A stretch of 64,000 nucleotides of DNA from Borrelia miyamotoi (GTDB taxonomy: Bacteria > Spirochaetota > Spirochaetia > Borreliales > Borreliaceae), in contig NZ_AP024371.1 of assembly GCF_019668505.1 (NCBI RefSeq), positions 496,001-560,000 on the forward strand. Direction: 5' to 3'. Positions 27,940-37,388 of this stretch are shown in pieces. A program made the translations under genes and the position numbers. A model generated the notes under the pieces. The model was not told the origin of the DNA and did not search any database. It worked only from the letters and a program-made list of their open reading frames with translations. How positions within the stretch are numbered: the first letter of the stretch is position 1; every line of letters begins with the position of its first letter.

Positions 27940-29510
27940 TGGGATACACTTTGATGGAAAGTAAATTTGATATAATAAAGACATTACATCCTCTTGAGAT
28001 GAAGGTAATTTTAAATTATGAGGAGGGAGATGAAATTTTTGCCTTAAGGCTTTCTGAGGACTTATTTTATAATGAGGGGCAATCCAATAAAACAATTGAA
28101 TGGCTTGTTTCTAAAGGTATTCTTAGGGAAACTTTTAGAAAGATTAATGTGTCTTATCGTCTAACTGAAAAAGGTTTTGATGCTTTAGATAATGGTTCGA
28201 TTGAAGAGAGGATAGTTAATCTTGTATCTAGAAAAACAGTTTTAGTTGCCAATTTGTCTTCAGAATTAGGAGTTGATGTTAGGGATGCTGGCAAGGCATT
28301 TGGTAATTTATCTAAGGAGGGGGTTCTCTCTTTGGGATTGGGAAAAGAAATTATTGTTAAGGATTTGAAAAAGCGTTCTAATTATAAAGTAGTTAAAGAA
28401 TTACTTGCAAAAGCTAGGTGCTGCGATCTTTTCGAAGATAATTTATCCCAAGATGAATTATTAGTTATTGCTAATTATTCTAAGAAGAAGGGTGCTAGCA
28501 GTGTATTATTTAAGGTAATAGAAAAACTAGACTTAAAATTTGAATTTTCTAAGTTTGGGGTGGAGATAAGATCTGAACTTAATAAAAATAATCTAACAGG
28601 TGGTGATGAGATTGTAAAGTTGACCCCTGAGATGTTAAAAAGTAAATCTTATGAGAATAAAAAATTTAGAGCTTATAATATTCACGTTTCGTCGAATAAG
28701 ACCTTTATTGGGCGTGCCAATCCTTATTCAGAGTATATTGCTAGCGTTAAGGATAATCTTGTAAGTCTTGGTTTTGAGGAATTTGATGGGCCTTTGGTAG
28801 AAAGTGAATTTTTTAATAATGATGCTCTTTTCATGCCTCAATTTCATCCTGCACGAGATTTAAGGGATGTTTATTATATAAAGGAACCAAATTCATTACA
28901 ATCTTTGCCAGAGCCTTATTTTTCTAATGTTAAGGCTGTTCATGAAAATGGTTACATTACAGGTTCAAGAGGTTGGAGATATGATTTTAGCAAAAGTATT
29001 TCGAAAAGGTTGGTACTTAGAACTCAAGGTACAGTGCTATCAGCAAAGCAATTAATTAATGCAAAAAATCCTGGTAAATATTTTGGAATTGTTAGATGTT
29101 TTCGATATGATCAAGTTGATGCTACTCATGGCACTGATTTTTATCAAACAGAAGGAATTGTTCTTGGGAATGATGTCAATGTTAAAACTTTACTAGGGCT
29201 TCTTGAAATTTTTGCCAAAAAACTGGCTGGTGCTACCGAGATCAAGTATGTTCCTGCTTATTTTCCATTTACAGAGCCTTCAATTGAGGTTCATGTGAAG
29301 CATCCTGTTCTTGGTTGGTTTGAGTTAGGTGGGAGTGGTATTTTTAGACCAGAAGTTACAAAACCCTTTGGAATTGATGTTCCCGTTATTGCTTGGGGTA
29401 TTGGTATTGATAGAATGGCTTTAATGCATTTAGGTTTAAGTGATTTAAGGGAGCTTTTTACCCATGATATTGGTGATGTTGTGTTGAGGCGAGGGAAAAT
29501 AAATGCCTAA
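27939..29510 (+). CDS. pheS: Phenylalanyl-tRNA synthetase alpha, archaeal type
   Basis: PheS is the catalytic subunit that charges tRNA-Phe. The product is 523 residues, far longer than the usual bacterial 330-350. Its N-terminal 200 residues are winged-helix-like, as in archaeal and eukaryotic enzymes. Class II motifs are visible: FRYDQVDATHGTDFYQTEG (motif 2 region) and GIGIDRMALM (motif 3). GGSGIFRPEV marks the Phe pocket. The ATG overlaps the preceding stop (TAATG); ATG 27954 is an alternative. The end overlaps pheT by 8 nt. Confidence 0.95.
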   Translation: MGYTLMESKFDIIKTLHPLEMKVILNYEEGDEIFALRLSEDLFYNEGQSNKTIEWLVSKGILRETFRKINVSYRLTEKGFDALDNGSIEERIVNLVSRKTVLVANLSSELGVDVRDAGKAFGNLSKEGVLSLGLGKEIIVKDLKKRSNYKVVKELLAKARCCDLFEDNLSQDELLVIANYSKKKGASSVLFKVIEKLDLKFEFSKFGVEIRSELNKNNLTGGDEIVKLTPEMLKSKSYENKKFRAYNIHVSSNKTFIGRANPYSEYIASVKDNLVSLGFEEFDGPLVESEFFNNDALFMPQFHPARDLRDVYYIKEPNSLQSLPEPYFSNVKAVHENGYITGSRGWRYDFSKSISKRLVLRTQGTVLSAKQLINAKNPGKYFGIVRCFRYDQVDATHGTDFYQTEGIVLGNDVNVKTLLGLLEIFAKKLAGATEIKYVPAYFPFTEPSIEVHVKHPVLGWFELGGSGIFRPEVTKPFGIDVPVIAWGIGIDRMALMHLGLSDLRELFTHDIGDVVLRRGKINA

Positions 29511-31197
29511 GATTGAAATTTATAAAAGTATTTTATTAGAAAAAATGGGAAAAGATTTGACAACTTTTGAGCTTGAGTCTATCCTTGAAATGTCAAAAGC
29601 TGAAATTTGTGAATTTAATACGTCGAATGATAAAATAAAAATTGAATTTAATGACACAAATAGACCAGATTTGTGGTCTTGTGTAGGGCTTGTGCGTCAA
29701 ATGAAGATACACCTTTTTGGTAAAATACCTTCGTTTGGATTTTTCTCAATGGCAGATAATTTGCAGAAATTTTACGGTGAAATTTTGGTTAGTCCTGAAG
29801 TATTTAGTATTAGGCCTTTTATTTTTGGGTTTTTGGCAAAAGGAATGATTTGTGATGAAAAAATGCTTGAAACTTTAATTCAGTTGCAGGAAAAGCTTTG
29901 TAATAACTATGGACAAAAACGTAAAAGAGTTGCAATGGGAATTTACTCATTAACTTCTATTAGATTTCCGTTAAGGTATATTGCTTGTGGCTCTGAGTAT
30001 AAATTTATTCCTCTAGGTATGGATACTGAAATGTCTATTTCAGAGATCAATAAGGAACATCCTAAGGGAATAGAGTATGCATCAATTCTTAAAGATTTTG
30101 ATCAATATCCTTTATTGTTAGATTGTAAGGATAAGGTTCTTTCTTATCCGCCAGTGATCAATTCTCATGATATTGGAGCTTTAAAATTAGGTGATACCAA
30201 TTTATTTATTGAAGTTACAGGAACTGATATAGAAGCTACTTTATTGTCTTTATCAGTTGTTTCTTGCGATTTGCATGATATGGGTTTTGAGATTTTACCA
30301 ATAAAGACCGTTTTTCCTGAGGAGACTCTATTTGGAAAAGAAATAGTTTGTCCTTATTATTTTCAAAATACTGTAGATGTTAATGTTGATAGTGTTAATA
30401 GGATGTTTGGTAGTAATTTAACAATAAATGATATGTGTCTTGAATTAAAAAAATTAGGAATATCTGCTTTTTTGAAGGAACAAGATAAGTTTTATATTGT
30501 TCCTCCTGTTTATAGGAATGATTTTCTTCATGAAGTGGATGTTATTGAGGAAATAATGATAGGCAAGGGACTGGGTAGTTTTAAGCCAGAGCTTCCAAAA
30601 AGTTTTACTTTAGGAAGATTAAGTCAAGTAGAAGAGTTTTCAAGAAAGATTAGAGATTTAATGATTGGAATGGGATTTCAGGAGATGATTTATAATTATC
30701 TGGGGTCTAGGAGAGATTTTATTGAGAAGATGAATATTGAGGGTAATGAACTTTTAAGTGTTGCTAATCCAATGACAGAGAGTTATGAGTATATTAGGGC
30801 CTCAATAGTACCTGATTTGCTTAAATCTGAGAGTATTAGTTCCAATTTCCCTTATCCGCATAAGATTTTTGAGATCGGTAAGGTAGCTTTAAAAGACTTA
30901 AATAGTGTTGATGGCACTATTACTTATGATAATTTGGCTTTTTTAATGGCTGATAGAGATTTTTCATTTAATGAGATTAATTCTTTAGTTTCGTCTCTTT
31001 TTTATTATTTGAATATTGAAGTTAAATTAAGAGAATCAAATAGAACTCTTTATATAGACGGTAGAGGTGCTGATATTTTCATTAATGATACTATTATAGG
31101 TAATTTTGGTGAAGTGTCACCTTACATATTGAGCAATTTTGGAATTATGGTCCCATGTTGTGCTTTAGAGATTAATCTTAATAAGTTTTTAAATTAA
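29503..31197 (+). CDS. pheT: Phenylalanyl-tRNA synthetase beta, archaeal type
   Basis: PheT is the structural and editing partner of PheS. The product has 564 residues, against about 800 in most bacteria. It lacks the N-terminal EMAP-like tRNA-binding domain and the C-terminal anticodon-binding domain of bacterial PheT, as expected for the archaeal form. NDTNRPDLWS lies near residue 47; B3/B4 editing and B5 domains follow, then a class II-like core with VANPMTESYEYIRASIVPDLL in short blocks. Together with PheS it makes an alpha2beta2 enzyme. Confidence 0.95.
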   Translation: MPKIEIYKSILLEKMGKDLTTFELESILEMSKAEICEFNTSNDKIKIEFNDTNRPDLWSCVGLVRQMKIHLFGKIPSFGFFSMADNLQKFYGEILVSPEVFSIRPFIFGFLAKGMICDEKMLETLIQLQEKLCNNYGQKRKRVAMGIYSLTSIRFPLRYIACGSEYKFIPLGMDTEMSISEINKEHPKGIEYASILKDFDQYPLLLDCKDKVLSYPPVINSHDIGALKLGDTNLFIEVTGTDIEATLLSLSVVSCDLHDMGFEILPIKTVFPEETLFGKEIVCPYYFQNTVDVNVDSVNRMFGSNLTINDMCLELKKLGISAFLKEQDKFYIVPPVYRNDFLHEVDVIEEIMIGKGLGSFKPELPKSFTLGRLSQVEEFSRKIRDLMIGMGFQEMIYNYLGSRRDFIEKMNIEGNELLSVANPMTESYEYIRASIVPDLLKSESISSNFPYPHKIFEIGKVALKDLNSVDGTITYDNLAFLMADRDFSFNEINSLVSSLFYYLNIEVKLRESNRTLYIDGRGADIFINDTIIGNFGEVSPYILSNFGIMVPCCALEINLNKFLN

Positions 31198-31209
31198 TGC
31201 AAATATTTT

Positions 31210-31224
31210 TGTCATTATATGACA
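31210..31224 (+). promoter_or_regulatory. Inverted repeat upstream of trxB
   Basis: TGTCAT-TAT-ATGACA is a perfect 15-bp dyad 54 nt before the trxB ATG and 13 nt after the pheT stop. It could be an operator for trxB or a weak RNA hairpin; there is no T-run suited to a terminator. No clean promoter could be fixed in this 80-nt gap. Confidence 0.4.
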
Positions 31225-31277
31225 TTTGGATACAGTTATATTTTCACAAGTGAGGCGGGAGTGGGGGATGTGTATTA

Positions 31278-32255
31278 ATGTTAGAGTTTGAATCGCTGGA
31301 TATAAAAAAGAGTAATAAAAAGATTATAAGAACGGAGCTAAATTCTGTTAAGGATGTAATCATTGTTGGTTCAGGACCTGCGGGGATTACGGCTGGAATC
31401 TATGCTGTTATGAGTGGATATAAGACAGTTATTTTAGAAGGTCCTGAACCTGGAGGGCAGCTTACAACAACTACAGAAGTATATAATTATCCAGGCTTTA
31501 AAAATGGTGTGAGTGGAAGAGAATTAATGTCAAATATGAGAGATCAAGTTATAAATTTAGGTGCTACCACTTATCTTGAGACTGTAAGTGCCATAGAGAA
31601 GAGGAATAATATTTTTTATCTCTTTACTGATAATTATATTTATAAAAGCAAGGCTGTTATTATTGCAGTGGGATCAGTACCTAAAAAGTTGGATACTCTT
31701 AAGAATTCGGATTTATTTTGGAATAAAGGTATTTCTGTGTGTGCGATCTGTGATGGCCATCTTTTTAAAGGAAAAACTGTTGCAGTGCTCGGTGGAGGCA
31801 ATACGGCAATCTCGGAAGCTATTTATTTAAGTAAGTTATTAGAAAAAGTATATGTTATTGTGAGAAAGGATTATTTGAAAGCCATTGCTATGCTAAAGGA
31901 AGATGTCAAAAAGTTATATAATGTTGAAATTTTATATAACTGTGATGCAATAGAAGTTAATGGAAATAATTTTGTATCTAGTATTCAGATTGTAAATAAT
32001 AAAGATAATTCTGTTTTTAAGTTAAGCATAGATGGAGTATTTATTGCTATTGGTTATAAGCCAAATACAGAATTTTTAAAGGGATTTTTAGAATTGGATG
32101 AAGATGGATATATCTTAACTCAAGATCTTGTTAAGACTAGTGTTGAGGGTGTATTTTCTTGTGGTGATGTTAGTAATAAGTTTTATGCTCAGGCTATTAC
32201 GGCTGCTGCTGAAGGATTTCTGGCGTCTGTTGAGCTTAGAAACTTTCTACAATAA
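31278..32255 (+). CDS. trxB: Thioredoxin reductase
   Basis: TrxB reduces thioredoxin using NADPH and FAD. The product is 325 residues with a short N-terminal extension before the FAD-binding VIIVGSGPAGITAGIYA (about residue 27). The redox pair is CAICDG near residues 154-157. The NADPH motif is VAVLGGGNTAISEA. The second FAD motif is GVFSCGDVSNKFYAQAITAAAEG in short blocks near the end. The encoded peroxidase at 36863 may draw on this thioredoxin system. Confidence 0.97.
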   Translation: MLEFESLDIKKSNKKIIRTELNSVKDVIIVGSGPAGITAGIYAVMSGYKTVILEGPEPGGQLTTTTEVYNYPGFKNGVSGRELMSNMRDQVINLGATTYLETVSAIEKRNNIFYLFTDNYIYKSKAVIIAVGSVPKKLDTLKNSDLFWNKGISVCAICDGHLFKGKTVAVLGGGNTAISEAIYLSKLLEKVYVIVRKDYLKAIAMLKEDVKKLYNVEILYNCDAIEVNGNNFVSSIQIVNNKDNSVFKLSIDGVFIAIGYKPNTEFLKGFLELDEDGYILTQDLVKTSVEGVFSCGDVSNKFYAQAITAAAEGFLASVELRNFLQ

Positions 32256-32282
32256 CTAGATTTACTCTAATTATGTAAAGTG

Positions 32283-33017
32283 TTAAATCAAATTAAGTTG
32301 TCTTTTTATTTCAAATATTAAGATTCCTGTTGAAACTGATACATTTAGTGAATCTATTTTGCCTCTAGTTGGAATTTTTATCAGAAAGTCTGAATTTTCT
32401 TTTATTAATTTGTGTATTCCTTTGCCCTCATTTCCCATAATAAGTACAATTTTATTATTATTTATTTTAATGGTATTTATTGCCTTTCCTTTAATATCGC
32501 TGGCATATATCCAAAATCCATTTTTTTTCAATTGTTTTATTACATTGTTTATGTTTGAAACTATCAGTTTGTTGACATATTGACTTGCTCCAGAACTAGT
32601 ACGTAAGATGGTTGAGTTGTCTTTTACACTTCGTTTCTGGCTAGTAATTACAAGATCAATTCTAAATTGTTCTGATGTTCTAAGAATTGCTCCAAAATTT
32701 TGAGGATCTTCTATTCCATCAAGTATTAATATGAATACGTTGTTTTTATGTTCAAATTCTTCTAAGTATTCTTCTAAACTTTTATCTTGTTTTTTTGTAT
32801 TGTTAGATTTTGGAGCAATTAGTTTTAATGCAAAGCCCCTATGATTGTTGGTTTTAATTACCTTAGCAAGATCATTAACTTTTATTATTTTAAGGTTATA
32901 TTTTTTTGCTAATTTTTCAATGTTTGTACTCTTTGGACTTGTTTTTGAAATATATAATTTAAGCCCTTTATTGTTTTTGATGCTTTCAATTATTGAATTG
33001 GCGTGTGTAATATACAT
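32283..33017 (-). CDS. rlmB: SpoU/TrmH-family rRNA 2'-O-methyltransferase
   Basis: The 244-residue protein has a short N-terminal substrate-binding domain and a SPOUT knot. The motifs are LDGIEDPQNFGAILRTSE (motif 1, catalytic Arg), IMGNEGKGI (motif 2) and IPTRGKIDSLNVSVSTGILIFE in short blocks (motif 3). This fits RlmB, which methylates a guanosine in 23S rRNA; other TrmH members act on tRNA. It starts two bases after dnaJ and is the last gene of the chaperone operon. Confidence 0.88.
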   Translation of the reverse strand: MYITHANSIIESIKNNKGLKLYISKTSPKSTNIEKLAKKYNLKIIKVNDLAKVIKTNNHRGFALKLIAPKSNNTKKQDKSLEEYLEEFEHKNNVFILILDGIEDPQNFGAILRTSEQFRIDLVITSQKRSVKDNSTILRTSSGASQYVNKLIVSNINNVIKQLKKNGFWIYASDIKGKAINTIKINNNKIVLIMGNEGKGIHKLIKENSDFLIKIPTRGKIDSLNVSVSTGILIFEIKRQLNLI

Positions 33018-33019
33018 AC

Positions 33020-34120
33020 CTAAACTGGTCTTAAAGTTGTCTCATCAGTGTCTTTGATTTCCTTGCTTAAAGCTTCCATTAAGTTAGTGGCATCGTAACT
33101 TAGATTTTGAGGGGTTTTTATTTTAACAATCAAGATGAGATTTCCAAGTTTTTCTGTCTGTAGTATTGGCATGCCTGCATTTTTGATGATAATTTGTTCA
33201 TTATTTTCTATACCCTTTGGAATCTTTATTTCAATCTTTTTTCCTGCTATTGTTTGTATTTTTACTTCTTTTCCAAGTGCTGCTTGAGTAAAGCTTATTG
33301 GAAGAGTTGCATATAGGTCTTTGCTATTTCTTTTGAAGATTTTATGGGGCTTTATAGATACTCTTATATATAGATCTCCATATTGTTGATTGTCAGGATT
33401 TATACTGCCTTTTCCTCTCATTTTTATTTGCTGGGAATCATCAATTCCTGCTGGAATTTTTAGTTCAATTGTTTCTTTATGTTTTATACTTCCAGTACCT
33501 TTGCATGATTTACAAGGATTTGATACTATTTTTCCATTTCCATGGCATTTTTGGCATGTAGTTGTTACTCTAAAAAAGCCTCCCCCTTGCATTACTCTGC
33601 CGCTACCATTACACATGTTGCATGTTGAAGGACTGGTGCCTTTTTCAGATTTTTTTCCAACGCAAGATTCACATAACATATTTCTTGTGATATTAATCTT
33701 ATTTTGATATCCCAGGTAAGCATCTTCAAGTGATATTTCTATTTGGTACGTTATATCTTGACCCTTTGAATTCTGGTTACTTCTCTCTTGTCCACGTCTT
33801 CCAGTAAAAAATGAATCAAAAATATCGCCAAAATCCTCAAAAATGTCTGAAAATCCATTAAATCCGCTGGAAAACCCACTAAATCCTGATCCTCCGCCTT
33901 CAAAAGCTGTGTGTCCGAATCGATCGTATTGAGTTCGCTTGTTGTCATCTCCTAAAACTTCATAGGCCTCTGTTGCTTCTTTAAAAATAGATTCAGCTTC
34001 TTTGTTGTCTTTATTCTTATCAGGATGATATTTAATTGCTATTTTTCTATATGCTTTCTTTATTTCATCTTTTGAGGCTCCTTTTGAGAGCCCCAAAATT
34101 TCGTAATAATCTTTTTTCAC
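33020..34120 (-). CDS. dnaJ: Chaperone DnaJ
   Basis: DnaJ is the Hsp40 partner that feeds substrates to DnaK. The 366-residue protein has a J domain with YHPDKN near residue 32 and a Gly/Phe region ([18 protein letters not shown]). Four zinc motifs follow: [24 protein letters not shown] and CKSCKGTG. The first lacks the final Gly-x-Gly spacing. The GTG start shares its G with the dnaK stop (TAGTG), so translation is tightly coupled. Confidence 0.97.
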   Translation of the reverse strand: MKKDYYEILGLSKGASKDEIKKAYRKIAIKYHPDKNKDNKEAESIFKEATEAYEVLGDDNKRTQYDRFGHTAFEGGGSGFSGFSSGFNGFSDIFEDFGDIFDSFFTGRRGQERSNQNSKGQDITYQIEISLEDAYLGYQNKINITRNMLCESCVGKKSEKGTSPSTCNMCNGSGRVMQGGGFFRVTTTCQKCHGNGKIVSNPCKSCKGTGSIKHKETIELKIPAGIDDSQQIKMRGKGSINPDNQQYGDLYIRVSIKPHKIFKRNSKDLYATLPISFTQAALGKEVKIQTIAGKKIEIKIPKGIENNEQIIIKNAGMPILQTEKLGNLILIVKIKTPQNLSYDATNLMEALSKEIKDTDETTLRPV

Positions 34121-36018
34121 TATTTTTTATCCTCATCAACAACTTCGTAATCAGCTTCTTTGCTTTCACTACCTGCATTGTTTTGAGTATTATCTTCATT
34201 TGATGATTTAGCTTGAACGTCTTTGTACATCATTTCAGCTATTTTATAAGAAGCTTGTTGAAGTTCTTCTGTTTTTGATTTAATTAAAGATATATCTAAG
34301 CCTTCTAATGCATCTTTAAGAGCTTTTATTTTATTTTCAATAGCTTCCTTGTCTTCACTTGTTATTTTGTCTCCATATTCTTGTAGAGATTTTTCTGTTT
34401 GGTAAATTAATGAATTAGCTGTGTTTTTTACTTCTATGCTTTCTTTTAGTTTTTTATCTTCCTCAGCATGGGCTTCAGCATCCCTAACCATTCTTTCAAT
34501 TTCGTCCTCAGATAGTCCTGATGATGACTCAATTCGAATTTTTTGTTCTTTCCCAGTTCCCATATCTTTTGCGGAAACATGAACTATTCCGTTTGCATCA
34601 ATGTCAAAGCTAACCTCTATTTGTGGCACTCCTCTTGGTGCTGCTGGTATTCCGTCAAGAATAAAATTACCTAGTATTCTGTTTTGTGATGCCATTTCAC
34701 GTTCACCTTGCAGTACTTTAATGTCTACTGAGGTTTGATTATCTGCTGCTGTTGAGAATACCTGGCTCTTTTTGGTAGGAATTGTAGTGTTTCTTTCAAT
34801 TAGTTTTGTCATAACTCCGCCAAGTGTTTCAATACCTAGTGATAGAGGTGTAACATCAAGGAGTACCATATCTTTAGTTTCTCCTGTTAAGATTCCACCT
34901 TGAATTGCAGCTCCTATTGCAACGGCTTCATCAGGATTTACACCCTTATTTGGCTCTTGCCCAAATATTTCTTTTACTATTTTTTGAATGGCTGGTATTC
35001 TTGTAGAGCCTCCAACAAGTATTACTTCGTTTATATTAGAAGCTTTAAGTCCAGCATCTTTGATAGCCTTAAGGCATGGTTCTTTTGTTTTTTGAACTAA
35101 ATGATCTACCATCTGTTCAAATTTTGCTCTTGTGAGAGTGTATTGTAAGTGCTTGGGTCCATTTGCATCAGCTGTGATGAATGGAAGGTTTATTGATGCT
35201 TCTTGAGCACCTGATAGTTCTATTTTTGCCTTTTCTGCTGCTTCTTTTAGTCTTTGAAGTGCCATTTTATCGTTTGAAAGGTCAATAGTACTATCTTTTT
35301 TGAATTCAGTAATTAAGTATTTAATGATTTCGTCGTCAAAGTTATCTCCTCCAAGATGAGTATCCCCGTTGGTTGATTTGACTTCAAAAACACCGTCTCC
35401 AAGTTCAAGTATTGAAATATCGAATGTTCCTCCACCAAGGTCATAAACCGCAACTATTTCTTCGTTTTTTTTCTCAATTCCATAGGCGAGAGCTGCAGCT
35501 GTTGGTTCATTAACAATTCTTTTAACATCAAGTCCAGCAATTTTGCCGGCGTCTTTTGTTGCTTGTCTTTGTGCATCGTTGAAATAGGCTGGAACAGTGA
35601 TTACAGCTTCAGTAACTGTTTCTCCTAAATATGCTTCAGCTGTTTCTTTCATTTTTGTAAGAGTTGCAGCTGATATTTCTGGTGGTGACATTTGTTTTTT
35701 TATGTTAGAAATGTTTACACGCGCATCTCCGTTTTGACCTTTTTCTACTCTATAAGGAACCATTTTGATTTCACTTTCAACTTCATCAAATCTTCTTCCC
35801 ATGAATCTTTTTATTGAATATATGGTATTCTCAGGATTTGTAACCATTTGATTTTTTGCAACTTGTCCTACAAGCCTTTCACCTTTATTTGTATAAGCTA
35901 CAATTGATGGAGTAGTTCTTCCTCCTTCCGAATTTTGTATTACAACGGGTTTTCCATGCTCCATTATAGCTACACATGAATTTGTTGTTCCAAGGTCAAT
36001 TCCTATTATTTTTCCCAT
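34120..36018 (-). CDS. dnaK: Chaperone DnaK (Hsp70)
   Basis: DnaK is the ATP-driven Hsp70. The 632-residue product starts [20 protein letters not shown]. The nucleotide-binding domain has [18 protein letters not shown] in short blocks and [13 protein letters not shown]. The substrate domain follows the linker [17 protein letters not shown]. The C-terminus ends [17 protein letters not shown] precedes the ATG. It lies 36 nt after grpE. Confidence 0.98.
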   Translation of the reverse strand: MGKIIGIDLGTTNSCVAIMEHGKPVVIQNSEGGRTTPSIVAYTNKGERLVGQVAKNQMVTNPENTIYSIKRFMGRRFDEVESEIKMVPYRVEKGQNGDARVNISNIKKQMSPPEISAATLTKMKETAEAYLGETVTEAVITVPAYFNDAQRQATKDAGKIAGLDVKRIVNEPTAAALAYGIEKKNEEIVAVYDLGGGTFDISILELGDGVFEVKSTNGDTHLGGDNFDDEIIKYLITEFKKDSTIDLSNDKMALQRLKEAAEKAKIELSGAQEASINLPFITADANGPKHLQYTLTRAKFEQMVDHLVQKTKEPCLKAIKDAGLKASNINEVILVGGSTRIPAIQKIVKEIFGQEPNKGVNPDEAVAIGAAIQGGILTGETKDMVLLDVTPLSLGIETLGGVMTKLIERNTTIPTKKSQVFSTAADNQTSVDIKVLQGEREMASQNRILGNFILDGIPAAPRGVPQIEVSFDIDANGIVHVSAKDMGTGKEQKIRIESSSGLSEDEIERMVRDAEAHAEEDKKLKESIEVKNTANSLIYQTEKSLQEYGDKITSEDKEAIENKIKALKDALEGLDISLIKSKTEELQQASYKIAEMMYKDVQAKSSNEDNTQNNAGSESKEADYEVVDEDKK

Positions 36019-36054
36019 ATAAAGCCTCCTTTTATTATTTTTGATTTCTAATAA

Positions 36055-36603
36055 TTAATTTTTGCTTTGTGCCACTTTAACTTTTGCAGTTCTTAATACC
36101 CGATTATTATAGCAATATCCTTTTTGGTATACTTCTACAATTTCAGGAATTTTAGCTCCTTCTTTTTCTTCTATGCTTATTGCTTCATGTTGACTTGGAT
36201 CAAAGTCTTCTCCTGGCTTGCCAAACTTTTTCAAGCTATATTTTTTGTCGAAGCTTGAGAGTATTTCATTTTCAATCATACTAATTCCTGATAATAGAGT
36301 GTCAAAGTCTTTTGATTGTTTTGATGAATCTATTGCTCTTTCTAAATTGTCAAGAAAATTGATTATATCTTTCATTATGTTTTCATTTGCAAATTTAATA
36401 AAATTTTCTTTGTCTTTTTCAAGTCTTTTTCTAAAATTTTCAAATTCTGCTTGTTTTCTTAAATACAGATCTTTTAGATTTGAAATTTCATTTTCTAGTT
36501 CAGTAATTTTTTTCTCCATGCTAGAACTGTCTTTATTTGGGAGTGTGTCATTTTCTTGTTCTTTAATTTTTTCAGTTGCTTCGCATTTTTCTTGTTCTTC
36601 CAC
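36055..36603 (-). CDS. grpE: Nucleotide exchange factor GrpE
   Basis: GrpE releases ADP from DnaK. The 182-residue protein has a long N-terminal coiled coil ([20 protein letters not shown], then [13 protein letters not shown]) and a beta-rich head ending [14 protein letters not shown] and [11 protein letters not shown]. The start is GTG 36603 behind a strong AAAAGGAGG. It opens the operon grpE-dnaK-dnaJ-rlmB. No hrcA gene precedes it and no CIRCE element is present upstream. Confidence 0.96.
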   Translation of the reverse strand: MEEQEKCEATEKIKEQENDTLPNKDSSSMEKKITELENEISNLKDLYLRKQAEFENFRKRLEKDKENFIKFANENIMKDIINFLDNLERAIDSSKQSKDFDTLLSGISMIENEILSSFDKKYSLKKFGKPGEDFDPSQHEAISIEEKEGAKIPEIVEVYQKGYCYNNRVLRTAKVKVAQSKN

Positions 36604-36745
36604 TTTAGCCTCCTTTTATAAAGCATTTTATCTTCAAAGAGAAGATTTTACAAATTTTTTATTGAAAAATTTTTTATGAATTTGATTCATTTTAATTATT
36701 TTTAAAGAATGTATTTTGATTATTAAGTTATATTAGTATAATATT

Positions 36746-36781
36746 TACACATATTTTGAAATTAATTAATTACTATGTGTA
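36746..36781. promoter_or_regulatory. Wide inverted repeat between grpE and gpx
   Basis: TACACATA (36746-36753) and TATGTGTA (36774-36781) are perfect 8-bp arms with 20 nt between them. The arms are 28 bp apart centre to centre. One arm falls between the -35 and -10 boxes proposed for grpE, the other just past its expected start point. This is the geometry of an operator. The regulator is unknown. Confidence 0.4.
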
Positions 36782-36793
36782 CTTTTTTGTCAA
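36765..36793 (-). promoter_or_regulatory. Candidate promoter of grpE-dnaK-dnaJ operon
   Basis: On the minus strand a perfect TTGACA (36793-36788) is followed after 17 nt by the AT-only ATTAAT (36770-36765). The predicted mRNA would have a 5' leader of about 150 nt, which contains a 6-bp hairpin ATCTTC-AAAGA-GAAGAT (36630-36646). The -10 is weak. Confidence 0.4.
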
Positions 36794-36862
36794 AGTAAAA
36801 AAATAATTGTTTATTTGTTTGTTTAAATTTTGTTTGAAAGAATATATTGAGGGGGTTTTTAT

Positions 36863-37345
36863 ATGAGTGTGTATGGTTTTAGAGTAAGGCTTGCGTCAGG
36901 GCCTGAGATTTCTCTTTCGGATTACATGCATAAGGTATTACTTATAGTTAATGTGGCAAGTAATTGTGGTTATACAAATCAATATTATGATTTGGAAATG
37001 CTTTATAAGATATATAAGAGGAGAGGATTTTTCATATTGGGATTCCCTTGTAATCAGTTTGGATTTCAGGAGCCTGGGTCAGATAGTGAGATTTTAAAAT
37101 TTTGTCATACGGTTTATAATGTTTCGTTTCCTATTTTTTCTAAAATTGATGTTGATGGTGAAAATGCACATCCTCTATATAAATATCTTATAGAACATTC
37201 TCCATGGAACTTAAGGGGAAGAATTCGTTGGAATTTTACTAAATTTTTAATAGATAGAGAAGGCAGAGTGGTAGATAGATATGAGTCTAAGATATCTCCA
37301 GTTAATTTTAGGGATAAAATTGAAAAATTCTTAAAGATGATTTAG
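36863..37345 (+). CDS. Glutathione-peroxidase-family protein, Cys type
   Basis: The family reduces peroxides. The 160-residue product keeps the catalytic set: Cys35 in NVASNCGYT, Gln65 in FPCNQFGFQEPGS, and Trp123-Asn124 in RWNFTKFLID. A further Cys81 (LKFCHTVYNV) lies where thioredoxin-dependent members have their resolving Cys. It is therefore probably a thioredoxin peroxidase rather than glutathione-dependent. There is no signal peptide. GAGGGGG precedes the ATG. It stands alone between the chaperone operon and nadE. Confidence 0.92.
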   Translation: MSVYGFRVRLASGPEISLSDYMHKVLLIVNVASNCGYTNQYYDLEMLYKIYKRRGFFILGFPCNQFGFQEPGSDSEILKFCHTVYNVSFPIFSKIDVDGENAHPLYKYLIEHSPWNLRGRIRWNFTKFLIDREGRVVDRYESKISPVNFRDKIEKFLKMI

Positions 37346-37352
37346 AACTTTA

Positions 37353-37381
37353 TTGTAACTTTGTCTGTTATTGCTTATTAT
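37353..37381 (+). promoter_or_regulatory. Candidate nadE promoter giving a leaderless mRNA
   Basis: TTGTAA (37353-37358), 17 nt, TATTAT (37376-37381). Transcription would begin at about 37388-37389, exactly at the preferred GTG start of nadE. No Shine-Dalgarno exists before that GTG. Confidence 0.4.
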
Positions 37382-37388
37382 TTCCTTT

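Larger units (their letters stand above)
36714..36815 (+). promoter_or_regulatory. Candidate gpx promoters
   Basis: Two plus-strand options exist. The first is TTTTGA (36714-36719) with a perfect TATAAT (36737-36742) at 17 nt. The second is TTGTCA (36787-36792) with TTTATT (36810-36815) at 17 nt. The first would put the TACACATA inverted repeat at the very start of the transcript. Neither can be favoured from sequence alone. Confidence 0.3.

Noticed and set aside
36604..36862. CIRCE heat-shock operator before grpE
   Set aside because: The TTAGCACTC/GAGTGCTAA arms are absent; only the unrelated TACACATA dyad is found.
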